A program made the translations under genes and the position numbers. The notes beneath the pieces are model-generated. The model did not search any database and had not been told where the DNA came from. It worked only from the letters and a program-made list of their open reading frames with translations. Shown here piece after piece: positions 43,440 to 51,825 of a DNA stretch of 64,000 nucleotides. The stretch comes from Streptomyces flaveolus (GTDB taxonomy: Bacteria > Actinomycetota > Actinomycetes > Streptomycetales > Streptomycetaceae). The stretch spans positions 62,001 to 126,000 of the forward strand of contig NZ_JNWV01000012.1 in the NCBI RefSeq assembly GCF_000716535.1. Reading direction: 5' to 3'. Every line of letters begins with the position of its first letter. Positions within the stretch are counted from its first letter, which is position 1.

Positions 43440-45400
43440 GCCTGGCCTCCGTCCTGGCCGTAGTGCTGGTCGTGCGGTCCCGGCGGCGTGCCGTACGGGT
43501 CCGGTGTGTCGTACCGGTCCGGGCCGCCGTACGCGTCGGGCGTGTCGTAGGGGTCCTGTCGCCGCGGGGTGTCGAACGCGCCGGGCGCCTCGAACGCCGA
43601 CGGGTGGACGCCGCCGGAGCCGGGGCCCGCCTGGCGCGGGATACGGGCCTCGTCCGCGTCCGTCTCGGGTCCGGCGTGGGCCGCCTCGCGCTCGGCGACG
43701 ACCTCCTGGACGGCCTCCAGGACGCCCCGGTAGCCCGAGCACCGGCACAGGTTGCCGCACAGGGCCTGCCGGGTCTCCAGTTCGGTCGGCGCGGGGTTGC
43801 CCTCCAGCAGGTCGTGCACGGTCATCGCCATGCCGGGCACGCAGAAACCGCACTGCACGGCTCCGCAGCGGGCGAGCGCGCGCTGTACGTCGGAGGGCTG
43901 CCCGTCCTCGGCCAGGCCCTCGACCGTGCGCACCTCGCTGCCGGCCGCGGTGACCGCCGGGACCAGGCAGGAGGCCACCAGGCGGCCGTCGACCTGCACG
44001 TTGCAGGCGCCGCACTCGCCCTGTGAGCAGCCGTCCTTGGCGCCCGCGAGGCCGAGCCGTTCGCGCAGCACGTAGAGCAGGGACTCGCCGATCCAGGCGT
44101 CGGTGACCGGGCGGTCGGTGCCGTTGACGCGCAGGACGTAGGAGGCGAGCGGGTGGTCGTCGTGTTGCGGGACCGGTACGGCGGCCCCCTCGGCGTCCTC
44201 CTGGGCGCCGGTGCCTTCGGAGGGGTCGTCGGGTACGGCCGCCTCGGCGGAGGGCTCCGGCGTCGGGGAGTGGGCCGCGCCGGGCGTGCCGGGGGCCGCG
44301 GTGGTGGCGGGCGCGTCGGCGGAGGCCGCGGGGTCGTCCGGTGCCGCCGGGTCCTCCGTGTCCGGCGTCGTGGCGGGCTGGGAGGGGGCCGCCGGGCCCG
44401 CCGGTGGTTCGTGGCCCGCGGGGGCGTCAGCGGGGCGTTCAGGGGCTTCGGCGGGGCCGTGGGCGTCGCCTTCCGGCGCCGTACCGGGCTCGGCCGACTC
44501 GTGCGCCGACGGGGCCGGTTCGGCGGGCGCGGTGGGAGCGGCCGTACCGCCGGGCGCGTCGGCGTCGGCGTGTCCGGAGTCCTGGGGCGCGGCCCCGTGA
44601 TGACCGGCCCCGGCGTGACCGTTCGCCACGTGACCGTCCGCCGCGTGACCGGCCGGACCGTGCCCGTACCCGTTCTCCGCGCCGTACCCGCCCTCCGGAA
44701 CGTACGCGTTCGCGGCGCCGTACCCGTCGTCCGAGCCGTGCCCGCTCTCCGCGGCGTACCCGTCCTCGGACGCGTACGCCTCCTCCGGGCCGTATCCGTC
44801 CTCCGCGCCGTACTCCTGCGGCGCGCCCGCCGGCTCGCTCCCGGAGGGGTACGCGTGGCTCGGGCCGTCCGTCGCCCAGGGGGCCGGCGCGCCGCCGGGC
44901 AGGGTGGCGGGCGGTGCGGCGCCCCACTGCTCGACCAGCGAGGACGTGGTGAACTCGCCCGATTCGTCCGGGAGGTCGCCCCCGGCGACGGGGATGGACC
45001 ACTGCCCGGTGACGTCGTGCCCCGGGGCGGCCGGTGCCGCGGGCTCCTCGAAGGTCCAGTGCTGGGTGGCGGCGGGCTGGTAGGTGAACCGGTCGTCCGC
45101 GGCGTGCGGCGGGGCCGGTGCGGCGTTCGGGTCGGGCCACCGGCCGCCGCCGTCGGGCGCGGGCCAGGTGCCCGTGCTGCCGTCGGGGTGCGTGCCGTCG
45201 GTGTGCGTGGCCGTGATCCGCGGCGGCACGTAGCCGTGTCCGGGCGCGGCCAGCGGGCTGTCGCCGGACAGCAGGGCGTCGATGCCGCCCTCGGGGAGTT
45301 TGACGAAGGCGGTGGCGCCGTCGTCGTAGTCGCCCTGGGGCAGCGGGTCCCAGCGTCCGCCGCCCTGGGGCGTGCCCTCTCCGTGCTGGTCGTCGGTCAC
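43436..45400 (-). CDS. 2Fe-2S subunit of molybdenum hydroxylase with very long N-terminal extension
   Basis: 654 residues. The ordered part, about 413-575, has both clusters: CSQGECGAC with the later SCLVPA Cys, and CGAVQCGFC plus CGNLCRCSGY. The usual family length is about 160-200, so residues 1-412 are extra: low complexity, rich in Gly, Ala, Pro, Glu and Tyr with GYGAE/YAS-type units. A tail of about 80 residues after the domain contains DPYDTPDAYGGPDRYDTP-like repeats. The extension should be disordered, perhaps for clustering or partner binding. GTG at 45400; start and stop overlap neighbours by GTGA. Confidence 0.9.
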   Translation of the reverse strand: MTDDQHGEGTPQGGGRWDPLPQGDYDDGATAFVKLPEGGIDALLSGDSPLAAPGHGYVPPRITATHTDGTHPDGSTGTWPAPDGGGRWPDPNAAPAPPHAADDRFTYQPAATQHWTFEEPAAPAAPGHDVTGQWSIPVAGGDLPDESGEFTTSSLVEQWGAAPPATLPGGAPAPWATDGPSHAYPSGSEPAGAPQEYGAEDGYGPEEAYASEDGYAAESGHGSDDGYGAANAYVPEGGYGAENGYGHGPAGHAADGHVANGHAGAGHHGAAPQDSGHADADAPGGTAAPTAPAEPAPSAHESAEPGTAPEGDAHGPAEAPERPADAPAGHEPPAGPAAPSQPATTPDTEDPAAPDDPAASADAPATTAAPGTPGAAHSPTPEPSAEAAVPDDPSEGTGAQEDAEGAAVPVPQHDDHPLASYVLRVNGTDRPVTDAWIGESLLYVLRERLGLAGAKDGCSQGECGACNVQVDGRLVASCLVPAVTAAGSEVRTVEGLAEDGQPSDVQRALARCGAVQCGFCVPGMAMTVHDLLEGNPAPTELETRQALCGNLCRCSGYRGVLEAVQEVVAEREAAHAGPETDADEARIPRQAGPGSGGVHPSAFEAPGAFDTPRRQDPYDTPDAYGGPDRYDTPDPYGTPPGPHDQHYGQDGGQA

Positions 45401-46290
45401 GACAGCGCCCTCCCCAGTGCTCGTCGGGCCAGCGCGGCGACAGTGCGCCGCAGGTGCAGTACGGCGGGCGGAAGCGGGGTCACCGAGCCGTCGGGCTCGG
45501 GGGCCGGGTCGGGGATGCAGGCCGCGGCGACGTACTCGCCGAAGGCGTGCAGGGCCTCCGGGACGAGCGCGCGGTCGTTGTCCCAGTCGATGAGCCGCGC
45601 GACCCACTGCTCGGCGTCCAGCGGCCGGAGCGGCATCGGCGCTATGGCTCCGACGGCGCAGCGCACGCCGCGCCGGGCCGGGTCGAGGACGAGGGCCACG
45701 GAGGCCAGCGCGCGGCCCGGGCCGGTGCGTCCGGTCGCCTTCAGGAAGACCTGCGGGGCGTGCAGCAGCGGTACGCGCACGTAGCCGATGAGTTCGCCGC
45801 CGCGCAGCATCTCCACGCCGGCCAGCAGGTGCGACACCGGGATCTCCCGGCGGGCTCCGCCCGGGCCCGCGATGATCAGCGTCGCTTCCAGGGCGGCCAG
45901 CACCGGCAGCGCGTCCCCGGTGGGGGCGGCGGAGGCGATGTTGCCGCCCAGGGTGCCCGCGTTGCGGATGTGCGGCGGGCCCGCGGCGCGCGCGGCGGCG
46001 GCGAGCGCCGGGATCAGGGCCGCGAAGTCGGGGCGGCCCATGCGCGCGTGCGTGAGGCCGGCGCCGAGCAGCGCGTGGCCGTCCTGGTACTGCCAGCCGC
46101 GGATCTCGCTGATCCGGCCGAGGCCCACCAGCGCGGCGGGCCTGAGCTGGCCGGAGTTGACGGCGGCCATCAGGTCGGTGCCGCCCGCCACGGGGACGGC
46201 GGTCGGCATGGCCGCGAGGGCCGCCACGGCCTCGTCCAGCGTCGTGGGCAACGTGACGGCCTGCGCCGCCTGCGGTGCGTGCGTGGTCAA
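45397..46290 (-). CDS. FAD-binding subunit of molybdenum hydroxylase
   Basis: 297 residues. The CO-dehydrogenase-type flavoprotein features are present: PTTLDEAVAALAAMP, VPVAGGTDLMAAVNSG (FAD pyrophosphate loop), IRNAGTLGGNIASAAPTGD with the second FAD contact, and a C-terminal domain ending RRALGRALS. The TTG at 46290 gives the usual start (TTHAPQAAQAVT) and has AAGGGG upstream; no ATG or GTG suits. It is the first gene of a four-gene operon FAD-FeS-Moco-small membrane protein. Substrate unknown. Confidence 0.88.
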   Translation of the reverse strand: MTTHAPQAAQAVTLPTTLDEAVAALAAMPTAVPVAGGTDLMAAVNSGQLRPAALVGLGRISEIRGWQYQDGHALLGAGLTHARMGRPDFAALIPALAAAARAAGPPHIRNAGTLGGNIASAAPTGDALPVLAALEATLIIAGPGGARREIPVSHLLAGVEMLRGGELIGYVRVPLLHAPQVFLKATGRTGPGRALASVALVLDPARRGVRCAVGAIAPMPLRPLDAEQWVARLIDWDNDRALVPEALHAFGEYVAAACIPDPAPEPDGSVTPLPPAVLHLRRTVAALARRALGRALS

Positions 46291-46542
46291 ACCGGCTGCC
46301 CCTTCCCGCTGCCCCACCTGGTCCCGCCTGTGTTGCCGTACGGTACGTGCTGACAGGGCGGACGACGCAACTCTGGCACATCTTCGCAACGTGCGAACGC
46401 GGGGGTCCGCTAGGAGGCGTTCGCCCGCCTCACCAGGGAAATGGTCCGTTTTCGCACGGCATCAGCGGTGTGCGCGGATTGCCACTCTTCGGTGATGCTG
46501 CCGGGGTTTTTCCGTTGCCTGTTCGGGGGCCGGCCCGCGCTG

Positions 46543-48180
46543 TCACCTGTTCGGGGGCGGCCCCTCGATCGGGCGGCCGAGCACGCCGGGGCGGCGCTGC
46601 CACGGGCGGGGCCCGGCCGGCGGCCGGTAGGCGACACCGAGGGCGTCAAGTCGCCCGTAGTGGGCGGCCATCCGGCGTTCGAAGCCGGCGTAGTCCCGGT
46701 CCGCGGGGGCGGGCAGCGGGCTCCAGGCGACCTCGGCGAAGGCGGCCAGCCGGGGGAAGGCCTGGTAGTCCACGCGTGCGGTGTCCTCCAGCACCTCGGT
46801 CCACACGTTGGCCTGGGTGCCCAGCACGTGCCGGGCCTCCTCCTCGGTGAGCCCGTCCGGCACGGGCTCGAACCGGTAGACGTCCTCCAGGGTGCGCACG
46901 AAGCCGATCGGCACGGGCTCGTCCTCGCCGGGGGCCTGACGGTGGTCCAGGTACACGTACTGCTCGGGGCACATGACCACGTCGTGGCCGGCCCGCGCGG
47001 CGGCCACGCCGCCTCCGTAGCCGCGCCAGGAGGAGACGGCGGCGCCGGGTGCGAGGCCGCCCTCCAGGATCTCGTCCCAGCCGATGAGGCGGCGCCCGCG
47101 CGCGGCGAGCCAGGCGTCGAAGTGCCCGATGAACCAGGACTGCAGCTCGTCCTCGTCGGCGAGGCCGAGGTCGGTGATGCGGGCCTTGGCGGTGACGGAC
47201 TCGGTCCACTGCTCCTTGCGGCACTCGTCGCCGCCGACGTGGAAGAACTCCGAGAAGGCGGCGGCGTCCGCGGGGAACAGCTCCAGGACCTCCTCGAACA
47301 CCCCCTCGTAGAAGCGCAGGGTGGTGTCGGTGGGGGCCAGGACGTTGGACGAGATGCCCCAGGTGTCCCAGACGGAGAGGGCGGTGGTGTCGACGACGTC
47401 GGTGTTGCCGAGTTCGGGGTACGCGGCGATGGCGGCCTGCGAGTGTCCCGGCACGTCGATCTCGGGGACGACGCTGATGTGCCGCTCGGCGGCGTAGGCG
47501 ACGATCTCGCGGATGTCGTCCTGGGTGTAGTAACCGCCGTGGGGCTTCTCGTCCCACAGCGGTGAGGCCCGGTGGCCGAATTTCGACCGTGTGCGCCAGG
47601 AGGCGACCTCGGTCAGTCGCGGATAGCGCTTGATCTCGATGCGCCAGCCCTGGTCGTCCGTCAGGTGGAGGTGCAGGACGTTGAGTTTGTGCGCGGCCAT
47701 CAGGTCCAGGTAGCGCAGCACGCCCTCCTTGGGCATGAAGTGCCGGGCGACGTCGAGGAGCAGGCCGCGCCAGCGGAACCGGGGGGCGTCCTCGATGACC
47801 TGGTGCGGGACGCCGAGGGCGGTGTCCGGGCGCACGGGGGCGCGCCGGAAGGCGTCGGGGCCGAGGAGCTGGCGCAGGGTCTGCGCGCCCCAGAACACGC
47901 CGGCGGGCCCGCCGCCGCGGATCTCCACGCCCCGGTCGGCGGCGGCGCTGAGCCGGTACGCCTCCGGTTCCAGCGTGTCGTCCAGCAGCAGTCGCACGCC
48001 GTCGCGGGCGTCCCGCGGCCCGGGGCGCAGCGGCAGGCCCAGGGCCGTGCCGAGGGTGGCCCGCAGCCAGCGTTCGGTGCGCTCGGTGCCCGGACCGGCC
48101 CACAGCGTGGTGTCCGGGCCGAAAGGCACGGCGGACCCCTCCGGTCCCTCGATCGCGCGCGGCGCCGGAATCAGTTCCAC
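46543..48180 (-). CDS. Beta-N-acetylhexosaminidase, family GH20
   Basis: 545 residues. GH20 motifs: HLHLTDDQGWRIEIKRYP, a strand EIDVPGHSQAAIAAYPEL, the catalytic Asp-Glu pair in FFHVGGDECRKEQW, and YVYLDHRQAPGEDEP. There is no signal peptide at the chosen start, so it may act inside the cell on chitobiose or muropeptides, or be exported by another route. The GTG at 48180 follows GGAGGGG with eight bases between. A dre site 105 bases upstream puts it under DasR, the same control as nagE1/E2. Confidence 0.93.
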   Translation of the reverse strand: MELIPAPRAIEGPEGSAVPFGPDTTLWAGPGTERTERWLRATLGTALGLPLRPGPRDARDGVRLLLDDTLEPEAYRLSAAADRGVEIRGGGPAGVFWGAQTLRQLLGPDAFRRAPVRPDTALGVPHQVIEDAPRFRWRGLLLDVARHFMPKEGVLRYLDLMAAHKLNVLHLHLTDDQGWRIEIKRYPRLTEVASWRTRSKFGHRASPLWDEKPHGGYYTQDDIREIVAYAAERHISVVPEIDVPGHSQAAIAAYPELGNTDVVDTTALSVWDTWGISSNVLAPTDTTLRFYEGVFEEVLELFPADAAAFSEFFHVGGDECRKEQWTESVTAKARITDLGLADEDELQSWFIGHFDAWLAARGRRLIGWDEILEGGLAPGAAVSSWRGYGGGVAAARAGHDVVMCPEQYVYLDHRQAPGEDEPVPIGFVRTLEDVYRFEPVPDGLTEEEARHVLGTQANVWTEVLEDTARVDYQAFPRLAAFAEVAWSPLPAPADRDYAGFERRMAAHYGRLDALGVAYRPPAGPRPWQRRPGVLGRPIEGPPPNR

Positions 48181-48284
48181 GACATCAGCCCCTCCCGCGT
48201 TGCGTGTGACGCAACACTCCTGCCGCCCTGCACAACGCATGCACCGTCGTCCCGAAGGCTAGGCACTGCGCGAGGGCCCCCACA

Positions 48285-48300
48285 AGAGGTCTGGACCACT
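48285..48300 (-). promoter_or_regulatory. dre-like site upstream of the GH20 gene
   Basis: AGAGGTCTGGACCACT differs from the dre consensus by about three bases and keeps the GGTCT-GACCA core. It lies 105 bases upstream of the hexosaminidase start. Confidence 0.7.
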
Positions 48301-48322
48301 CGGCGGCCGGAAAACACGAAGA

Positions 48323-48355
48323 TCCCCGGAACGCGCCTCACGCGCGCCCCGGGGA
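48323..48355 (-). terminator. Terminator downstream of the DUF3039 gene
   Basis: Arms TCCCCGG (48323-48329) and CCGGGGA (48349-48355) around a loop that itself contains a GCGC hairpin; 32 bases after the DUF3039 stop. Plausible but short. Confidence 0.5.
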
Positions 48356-48386
48356 CCTCACCGTCCGCGGGGGGACAGGACGCGAC

Positions 48387-48668
48387 CTACTTGTCGCCGC
48401 CCTTGCCCTCGTCGCCACCGCTGCCCATGGACTCGTAGATCTCCTTGCACATGGGGCAGACGGGGTACTTCTTGGGGTCGCGGCCCGGCACCCAGACCTT
48501 GCCGCACAGCGCCACGACGGGGGTGCCGTCGAGGGCGCTCGCCATGATCTTGTCCTTCTGGACGTAGTGGGCGAAGCGCTCGTGGTCGCCGTCGCCGTGG
48601 GACACCTGTGGCGTCGGCTCTACGAGGGTCCCCGTACCAGTCCCGCGCTCGGGCTCAAGAGTGCTCAT
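48387..48668 (-). CDS. DUF3039 zinc-ribbon-like protein
   Basis: 93 residues. Family hallmarks are HERFAHYVQKDKIMASALDG and a cysteine set CGKVWVPGRDPKKYPVCPMC that should bind zinc (C-x-x-C at the end). It is cytoplasmic and of unknown function, conserved in actinobacteria. It lies just after the YqgE gene on the same strand with a 29-base gap, so the two may be cotranscribed. Confidence 0.85.
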   Translation of the reverse strand: MSTLEPERGTGTGTLVEPTPQVSHGDGDHERFAHYVQKDKIMASALDGTPVVALCGKVWVPGRDPKKYPVCPMCKEIYESMGSGGDEGKGGDK

Positions 48669-48697
48669 ACCAGCAAGGGTACTGAAGCTCACAGGCA

Positions 48698-49279
48698 TCA
48701 GTTGAGCGACGGGTCGTCCGGATACGTGGCCACCATCGCCAGCTCGTTGCGCTGGCGGCGCAGCACCTCGCGCCAGAGTCTCTCCGGGGCCGGGGAGGAC
48801 ACGTCCCCCGGCTCGGACTCGACGACGTACCAGGCGCCCTCCACCAGCTCGTCCTCGAGCTGGCCCGGGCCCCAGCCGGCGTACCCGGCGAAGATTCTCA
48901 GGGATCCGACGGCGGAGGCGAGCAGTTCCGGCGGTGCCTCCAGGTCGACCAGTCCGATCGCGCCGTGCACCCGCCGCCAGCCGAGCGGCGCGCCGTCCCC
49001 GTTCGCGCCGCCGGGGATCACGGCGACGCCGAGCGCCGAGTCCAGCGAGACGGGGCCGCCCTGGAAGACGACGCCGGGCTCGCCGGCGAGGTCGGCCCAG
49101 TCCTCCAGGATGTCGCCGACGACCACCGGGGTGGGCCGGTTGAGGACGACACCGAGGGAGCCCTCCTCGTCGTGGTCGAGAAGGAGCACCACCGCACGGT
49201 CGAAGTTCGGGTCCGCCAGGGCGGGGGTGGCCACGAGCAGCCGCCCTGTGAGCGAGGACACCTCGGTCATGCCAGACAT
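48698..49279 (-). CDS. YqgE/AlgH family (UPF0301) protein
   Basis: 193 residues. Conserved stretches are LTGRLLVATPALADPNFDRAVVLL, LGVVLNRPTP, VFQGGPVSLDSALGV and FAGYAGWGPGQLEDELVEGAWYVV (each in part). Cytoplasmic; role unknown to me, although the family appears in transcription regulation and stress work. Start ATG 49279 is chosen; ATG 49270 is an alternative without a better ribosome site. It diverges from murA. Confidence 0.9.
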   Translation of the reverse strand: MSGMTEVSSLTGRLLVATPALADPNFDRAVVLLLDHDEEGSLGVVLNRPTPVVVGDILEDWADLAGEPGVVFQGGPVSLDSALGVAVIPGGANGDGAPLGWRRVHGAIGLVDLEAPPELLASAVGSLRIFAGYAGWGPGQLEDELVEGAWYVVESEPGDVSSPAPERLWREVLRRQRNELAMVATYPDDPSLN

Positions 49280-49463
49280 GATCCCGCATCTTCCCCCGGT
49301 GTGGGGAGCCAATCGGGGGCACGGGAGTGAAGGCAGCTCAGGGCGTACGGGAGCGCCCCCGGCGCATGTCCCCGCGCCGGTGACCCGATGTGCCCGGCAG
49401 GGAACGGTTCGTGTTGTGACACAGCTATGACGTGCCTGGGCGGTACTTGGGCTTACGGGCGGG

Positions 49464-49482
49464 GGGTAATCGGCGATTACCC
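49464..49482 (+). promoter_or_regulatory. 19 bp palindrome upstream of murA
   Basis: GGGTAATC-GGC-GATTACCC, perfect 8-base arms, 66 bases before the murA ATG. It is AT-richer than its surroundings and stands near where a promoter would be, so it is a candidate operator. Confidence 0.5.
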
Positions 49483-49548
49483 TGTCTTCCCGGCCCGTGC
49501 GCACAGTGATCGGCCGGCCCCTGACCAACTCATCGGAACGCGAGATAC

Positions 49549-50889
49549 ATGACCGTCAACGACGATGTCCTGCTTGTCCACGGCGGAACCCCGCTGGAGG
49601 GCGAGATCCGTGTCCGCGGCGCGAAGAACCTCGTGCCGAAGGCCATGGTCGCCGCCCTGCTGGGCAGCGAGCCGAGCCGACTGCGCAATGTTCCGGACAT
49701 CCGTGACGTGCGGGTCGTCCGTGGCCTGCTCCAGCTGCACGGGGTGACGGTCCGTCCGGGCGAGGAGCCCGGCGAGCTGGTGCTGGACCCGACGCGGGTC
49801 GAGAGCGCCAACGTGGCTGACATCGATGCCCACGCAGGTTCCAGCCGCATCCCGATCCTGTTCTGCGGTCCGCTGCTGCACCGCCTCGGCCACGCCTTCA
49901 TCCCGGGCCTCGGCGGCTGTGACATCGGCGGCCGGCCCATCGACTTCCACTTCGACGTGCTGCGGCAGTTCGGCGCGACCATCGAGAAGCGGGCCGACGG
50001 GCAGTACCTGGAGGCTCCGCAGCGGCTGCGCGGCACGAAGATCCGGCTGCCGTACCCGTCCGTGGGCGCCACCGAGCAGGTGCTGCTGACGGCCGTACTG
50101 GCCGAAGGCGTCACGGAGTTGTCCAACGCGGCCGTCGAGCCGGAGATCGAGGACCTCATCTGCGTGCTGCAGAAGATGGGCGCGATCATCGCGATGGACA
50201 CCGACCGCACGATCCGCATCACGGGTGTGGACAAGCTCGGCGGTTACACCCACCGTGCCCTTCCGGACCGCCTGGAGGCCGCGTCCTGGGCCTCCGCGGC
50301 CCTCGCGACCAACGGCAACATCTACGTCCGCGGCGCCCAGCAGCGCTCGATGATGACGTTCCTGAACACCTACCGCAAGGTGGGCGGTGCCTTCCAGATC
50401 GACGACGAGGGCATCCGGTTCTGGCACCCGGGCGGCCAGTTGAAGTCCATCGCGCTGGAGACGGACGTGCACCCCGGTTTCCAGACCGACTGGCAGCAGC
50501 CGCTGGTGGTGGCCCTGACCCAGGCCACGGGCCTGTCCATCATCCACGAGACGGTCTACGAGTCCCGCCTCGGCTTCACCTCCGCGCTGAACCAGATGGG
50601 CGCCCACATCCAGCTCTACCGGGAGTGCCTGGGCGGCTCCGCCTGCCGCTTCGGCGCGCGCAACTTCCTGCACTCCGCGGTCGTCTCCGGCCCCACCAAG
50701 CTCCAGGGCGCCGACCTGGTCATCCCCGACCTGCGCGGCGGCTTCTCGTACCTCATCGCGGCCCTGGCGGCCGAGGGCACGTCCCGTGTCCACGGCATCG
50801 AGCTGATCAACCGTGGCTACGAGAACTTCATGGAAAAGCTGATGGAACTCGGCGCGAAGGTCGAACTGCCGGGCAAGGCGCTCGGCTGA
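49549..50889 (+). CDS. murA: UDP-N-acetylglucosamine 1-carboxyvinyltransferase
   Basis: 446 residues. Adds enolpyruvate from PEP to UDP-GlcNAc, the first committed step of peptidoglycan synthesis. RVRGAKNLVPKAMVAALL carries the catalytic Lys, and the active-site Cys is Cys124 in PGLGGCDIGGRPIDFH, so the enzyme should be inhibited by fosfomycin-type agents. Further motifs: RALPDRLEAASWASAALA and LGFTSALNQMGAH. Two tandem terminators follow. The genome should also have a second MurA-like copy elsewhere, from general knowledge of Streptomyces. Confidence 0.95.
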   Translation: MTVNDDVLLVHGGTPLEGEIRVRGAKNLVPKAMVAALLGSEPSRLRNVPDIRDVRVVRGLLQLHGVTVRPGEEPGELVLDPTRVESANVADIDAHAGSSRIPILFCGPLLHRLGHAFIPGLGGCDIGGRPIDFHFDVLRQFGATIEKRADGQYLEAPQRLRGTKIRLPYPSVGATEQVLLTAVLAEGVTELSNAAVEPEIEDLICVLQKMGAIIAMDTDRTIRITGVDKLGGYTHRALPDRLEAASWASAALATNGNIYVRGAQQRSMMTFLNTYRKVGGAFQIDDEGIRFWHPGGQLKSIALETDVHPGFQTDWQQPLVVALTQATGLSIIHETVYESRLGFTSALNQMGAHIQLYRECLGGSACRFGARNFLHSAVVSGPTKLQGADLVIPDLRGGFSYLIAALAAEGTSRVHGIELINRGYENFMEKLMELGAKVELPGKALG

Positions 50890-50901
50890 CGGCCACGAAC
50901 G

Positions 50902-50945
50902 ACGAAAGGGCGGCCCCCTGGGTGGAAGGGGGGCCGCCCTTTCGT
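50902..50945 (+). terminator. murA terminator 1
   Basis: Perfect 17 bp stem, ACGAAAGGGCGGCCCCC (50902-50918) with 50929-50945, and a 10-base loop. It begins 13 bases after the murA stop. Confidence 0.9.
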
Positions 50946-50960
50946 GTCTCCACCAGCGGC

Positions 50961-51025
50961 GCGCCCCGAAAAGGGCGCGGGGGAACCGCGCGACCAGCCA
51001 CAACGGGCCCGCAGTCACCCACGGC
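50961..51025. repeat. Dispersed GC-rich repeat, copy 2
   Basis: Begins GCGCCCCGAAAAGGGCGCGG and includes GCGCGACCAGCCACAACGGG and CCCGCAGTCACCCACGGC. Same family as 15314-15363 and 51113-51174. Confidence 0.75.
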
Positions 51026-51055
51026 ACTCCAGCGGACCGGCGTAACGGCCACGAA

Positions 51056-51099
51056 CGTCGAGAGGGCGGCCCCCTCTGCGGGGGGCCGCCCTTTCGACG
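51056..51099. terminator. Second terminator of a 155-base duplication
   Basis: 19 bp stem, 51056-51074 with 51081-51099, one G-T pair, loop TCTGCG. It is the partner of the terminator at 50902 within a tandem repeat of about 155 bases and may serve hupA, whose stop is at 51223 on the other strand. Confidence 0.85.
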
Positions 51100-51112
51100 T
51101 CTTCAGCCGTTC

Positions 51113-51174
51113 GCGCCCGAAGGGGCGCGGGGAACTGCGCGGCCAGCCACGACCGGCCCGCAGTCACCCACGGC
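51113..51174. repeat. Dispersed GC-rich repeat, copy 3
   Basis: Begins GCGCCCGAAGGGGCGCGGGG (51113), then AACTGCGCGGCCAGCCACGA and CCCGCAGTCACCCACGGC. It is about 152 bases from copy 2, giving the tandem duplication. Confidence 0.75.
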
Positions 51175-51222
51175 GCTCCATGCCACGGCGCTTCAGTGGG
51201 ACGGCGCCTCGAAGCGGAGCGT

Positions 51223-51504
51223 TTACTTGCCCTTGGCGGCTTCCTTGAGCTTGGAGCCCGCGGTGACCTTCACGCTGAAGCCGGCCGGGATGTTGATGGG
51301 CTCGCCGGTCTGCGGGTTGCGCGCGGTGCGAGCGGCACGGTGGGTGCGCTCGAAGGTCAGGAAGCCGGGGATGGTGACCTTCTCGTCGCCCTTGGCGACG
51401 ATCTCGCCGACGGTCTCGGCGAACGCGGCCAGCACGGCGTCGGCGTCCTTGCGGGTCACCTCGGCGCGGTCGGCCAGCGCGGCCACCAGCTCACTGCGGT
51501 TCAT
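51223..51504 (-). CDS. hupA: HU family DNA-binding protein
   Basis: 93 residues, the classic HU fold: MNRSELVAALADRAEVTRKDA, then FAETVGEIVAKGDEKVTIPGFLTFE (in part), the GFLTF signature, RTARNPQTGEPI in the arm region and a basic C-terminus GSKLKEAAKGK. It lacks the long Lys-rich tail of the other streptomycete HU paralogue (HupS). It is a nucleoid architectural protein. GGGAG precedes the ATG at 51504. A 320-base upstream region holds its promoter. Confidence 0.95.
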   Translation of the reverse strand: MNRSELVAALADRAEVTRKDADAVLAAFAETVGEIVAKGDEKVTIPGFLTFERTHRAARTARNPQTGEPINIPAGFSVKVTAGSKLKEAAKGK

Positions 51505-51825
51505 GTTGTTACTCCCGTGTTTTTCTTGCCGTTGGGGTGTGCCACGCGGCTGAGCCGCCCGAGGCACTGCGATGCCGATGCGCTCGCGCCCTTGGGGGTG
51601 CCCCCTGGAACGAAGTCCCTGAGGGAGCATCCTGCCCCTACCTGCGGCGGGAAAGCCAATCCGGCACCCGTAGGAGTCGTGAGAACACCCTGGGGAGTCA
51701 CACGAAAAGCGCCTGCTCGGCCGTCACCCTAGAGCGAGCCTGGCATCGCGGGGTTCCACGACGCGCCGGTGCGGGGGCCGCCGTGGTGATGCTCACAGCC
51801 CCCTGCACATTACGACACGCCGAGG
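51505..51825. other. Intergenic region upstream of hupA
   Basis: 321 bases that must hold the hupA promoter and the end of the malic-enzyme transcript. A TAGGGT hexamer on the minus strand near 51730 is a possible -10. GCCCTTGGGGG with GCCCCC nearby forms a short hairpin. I see no gene. Confidence 0.5.
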
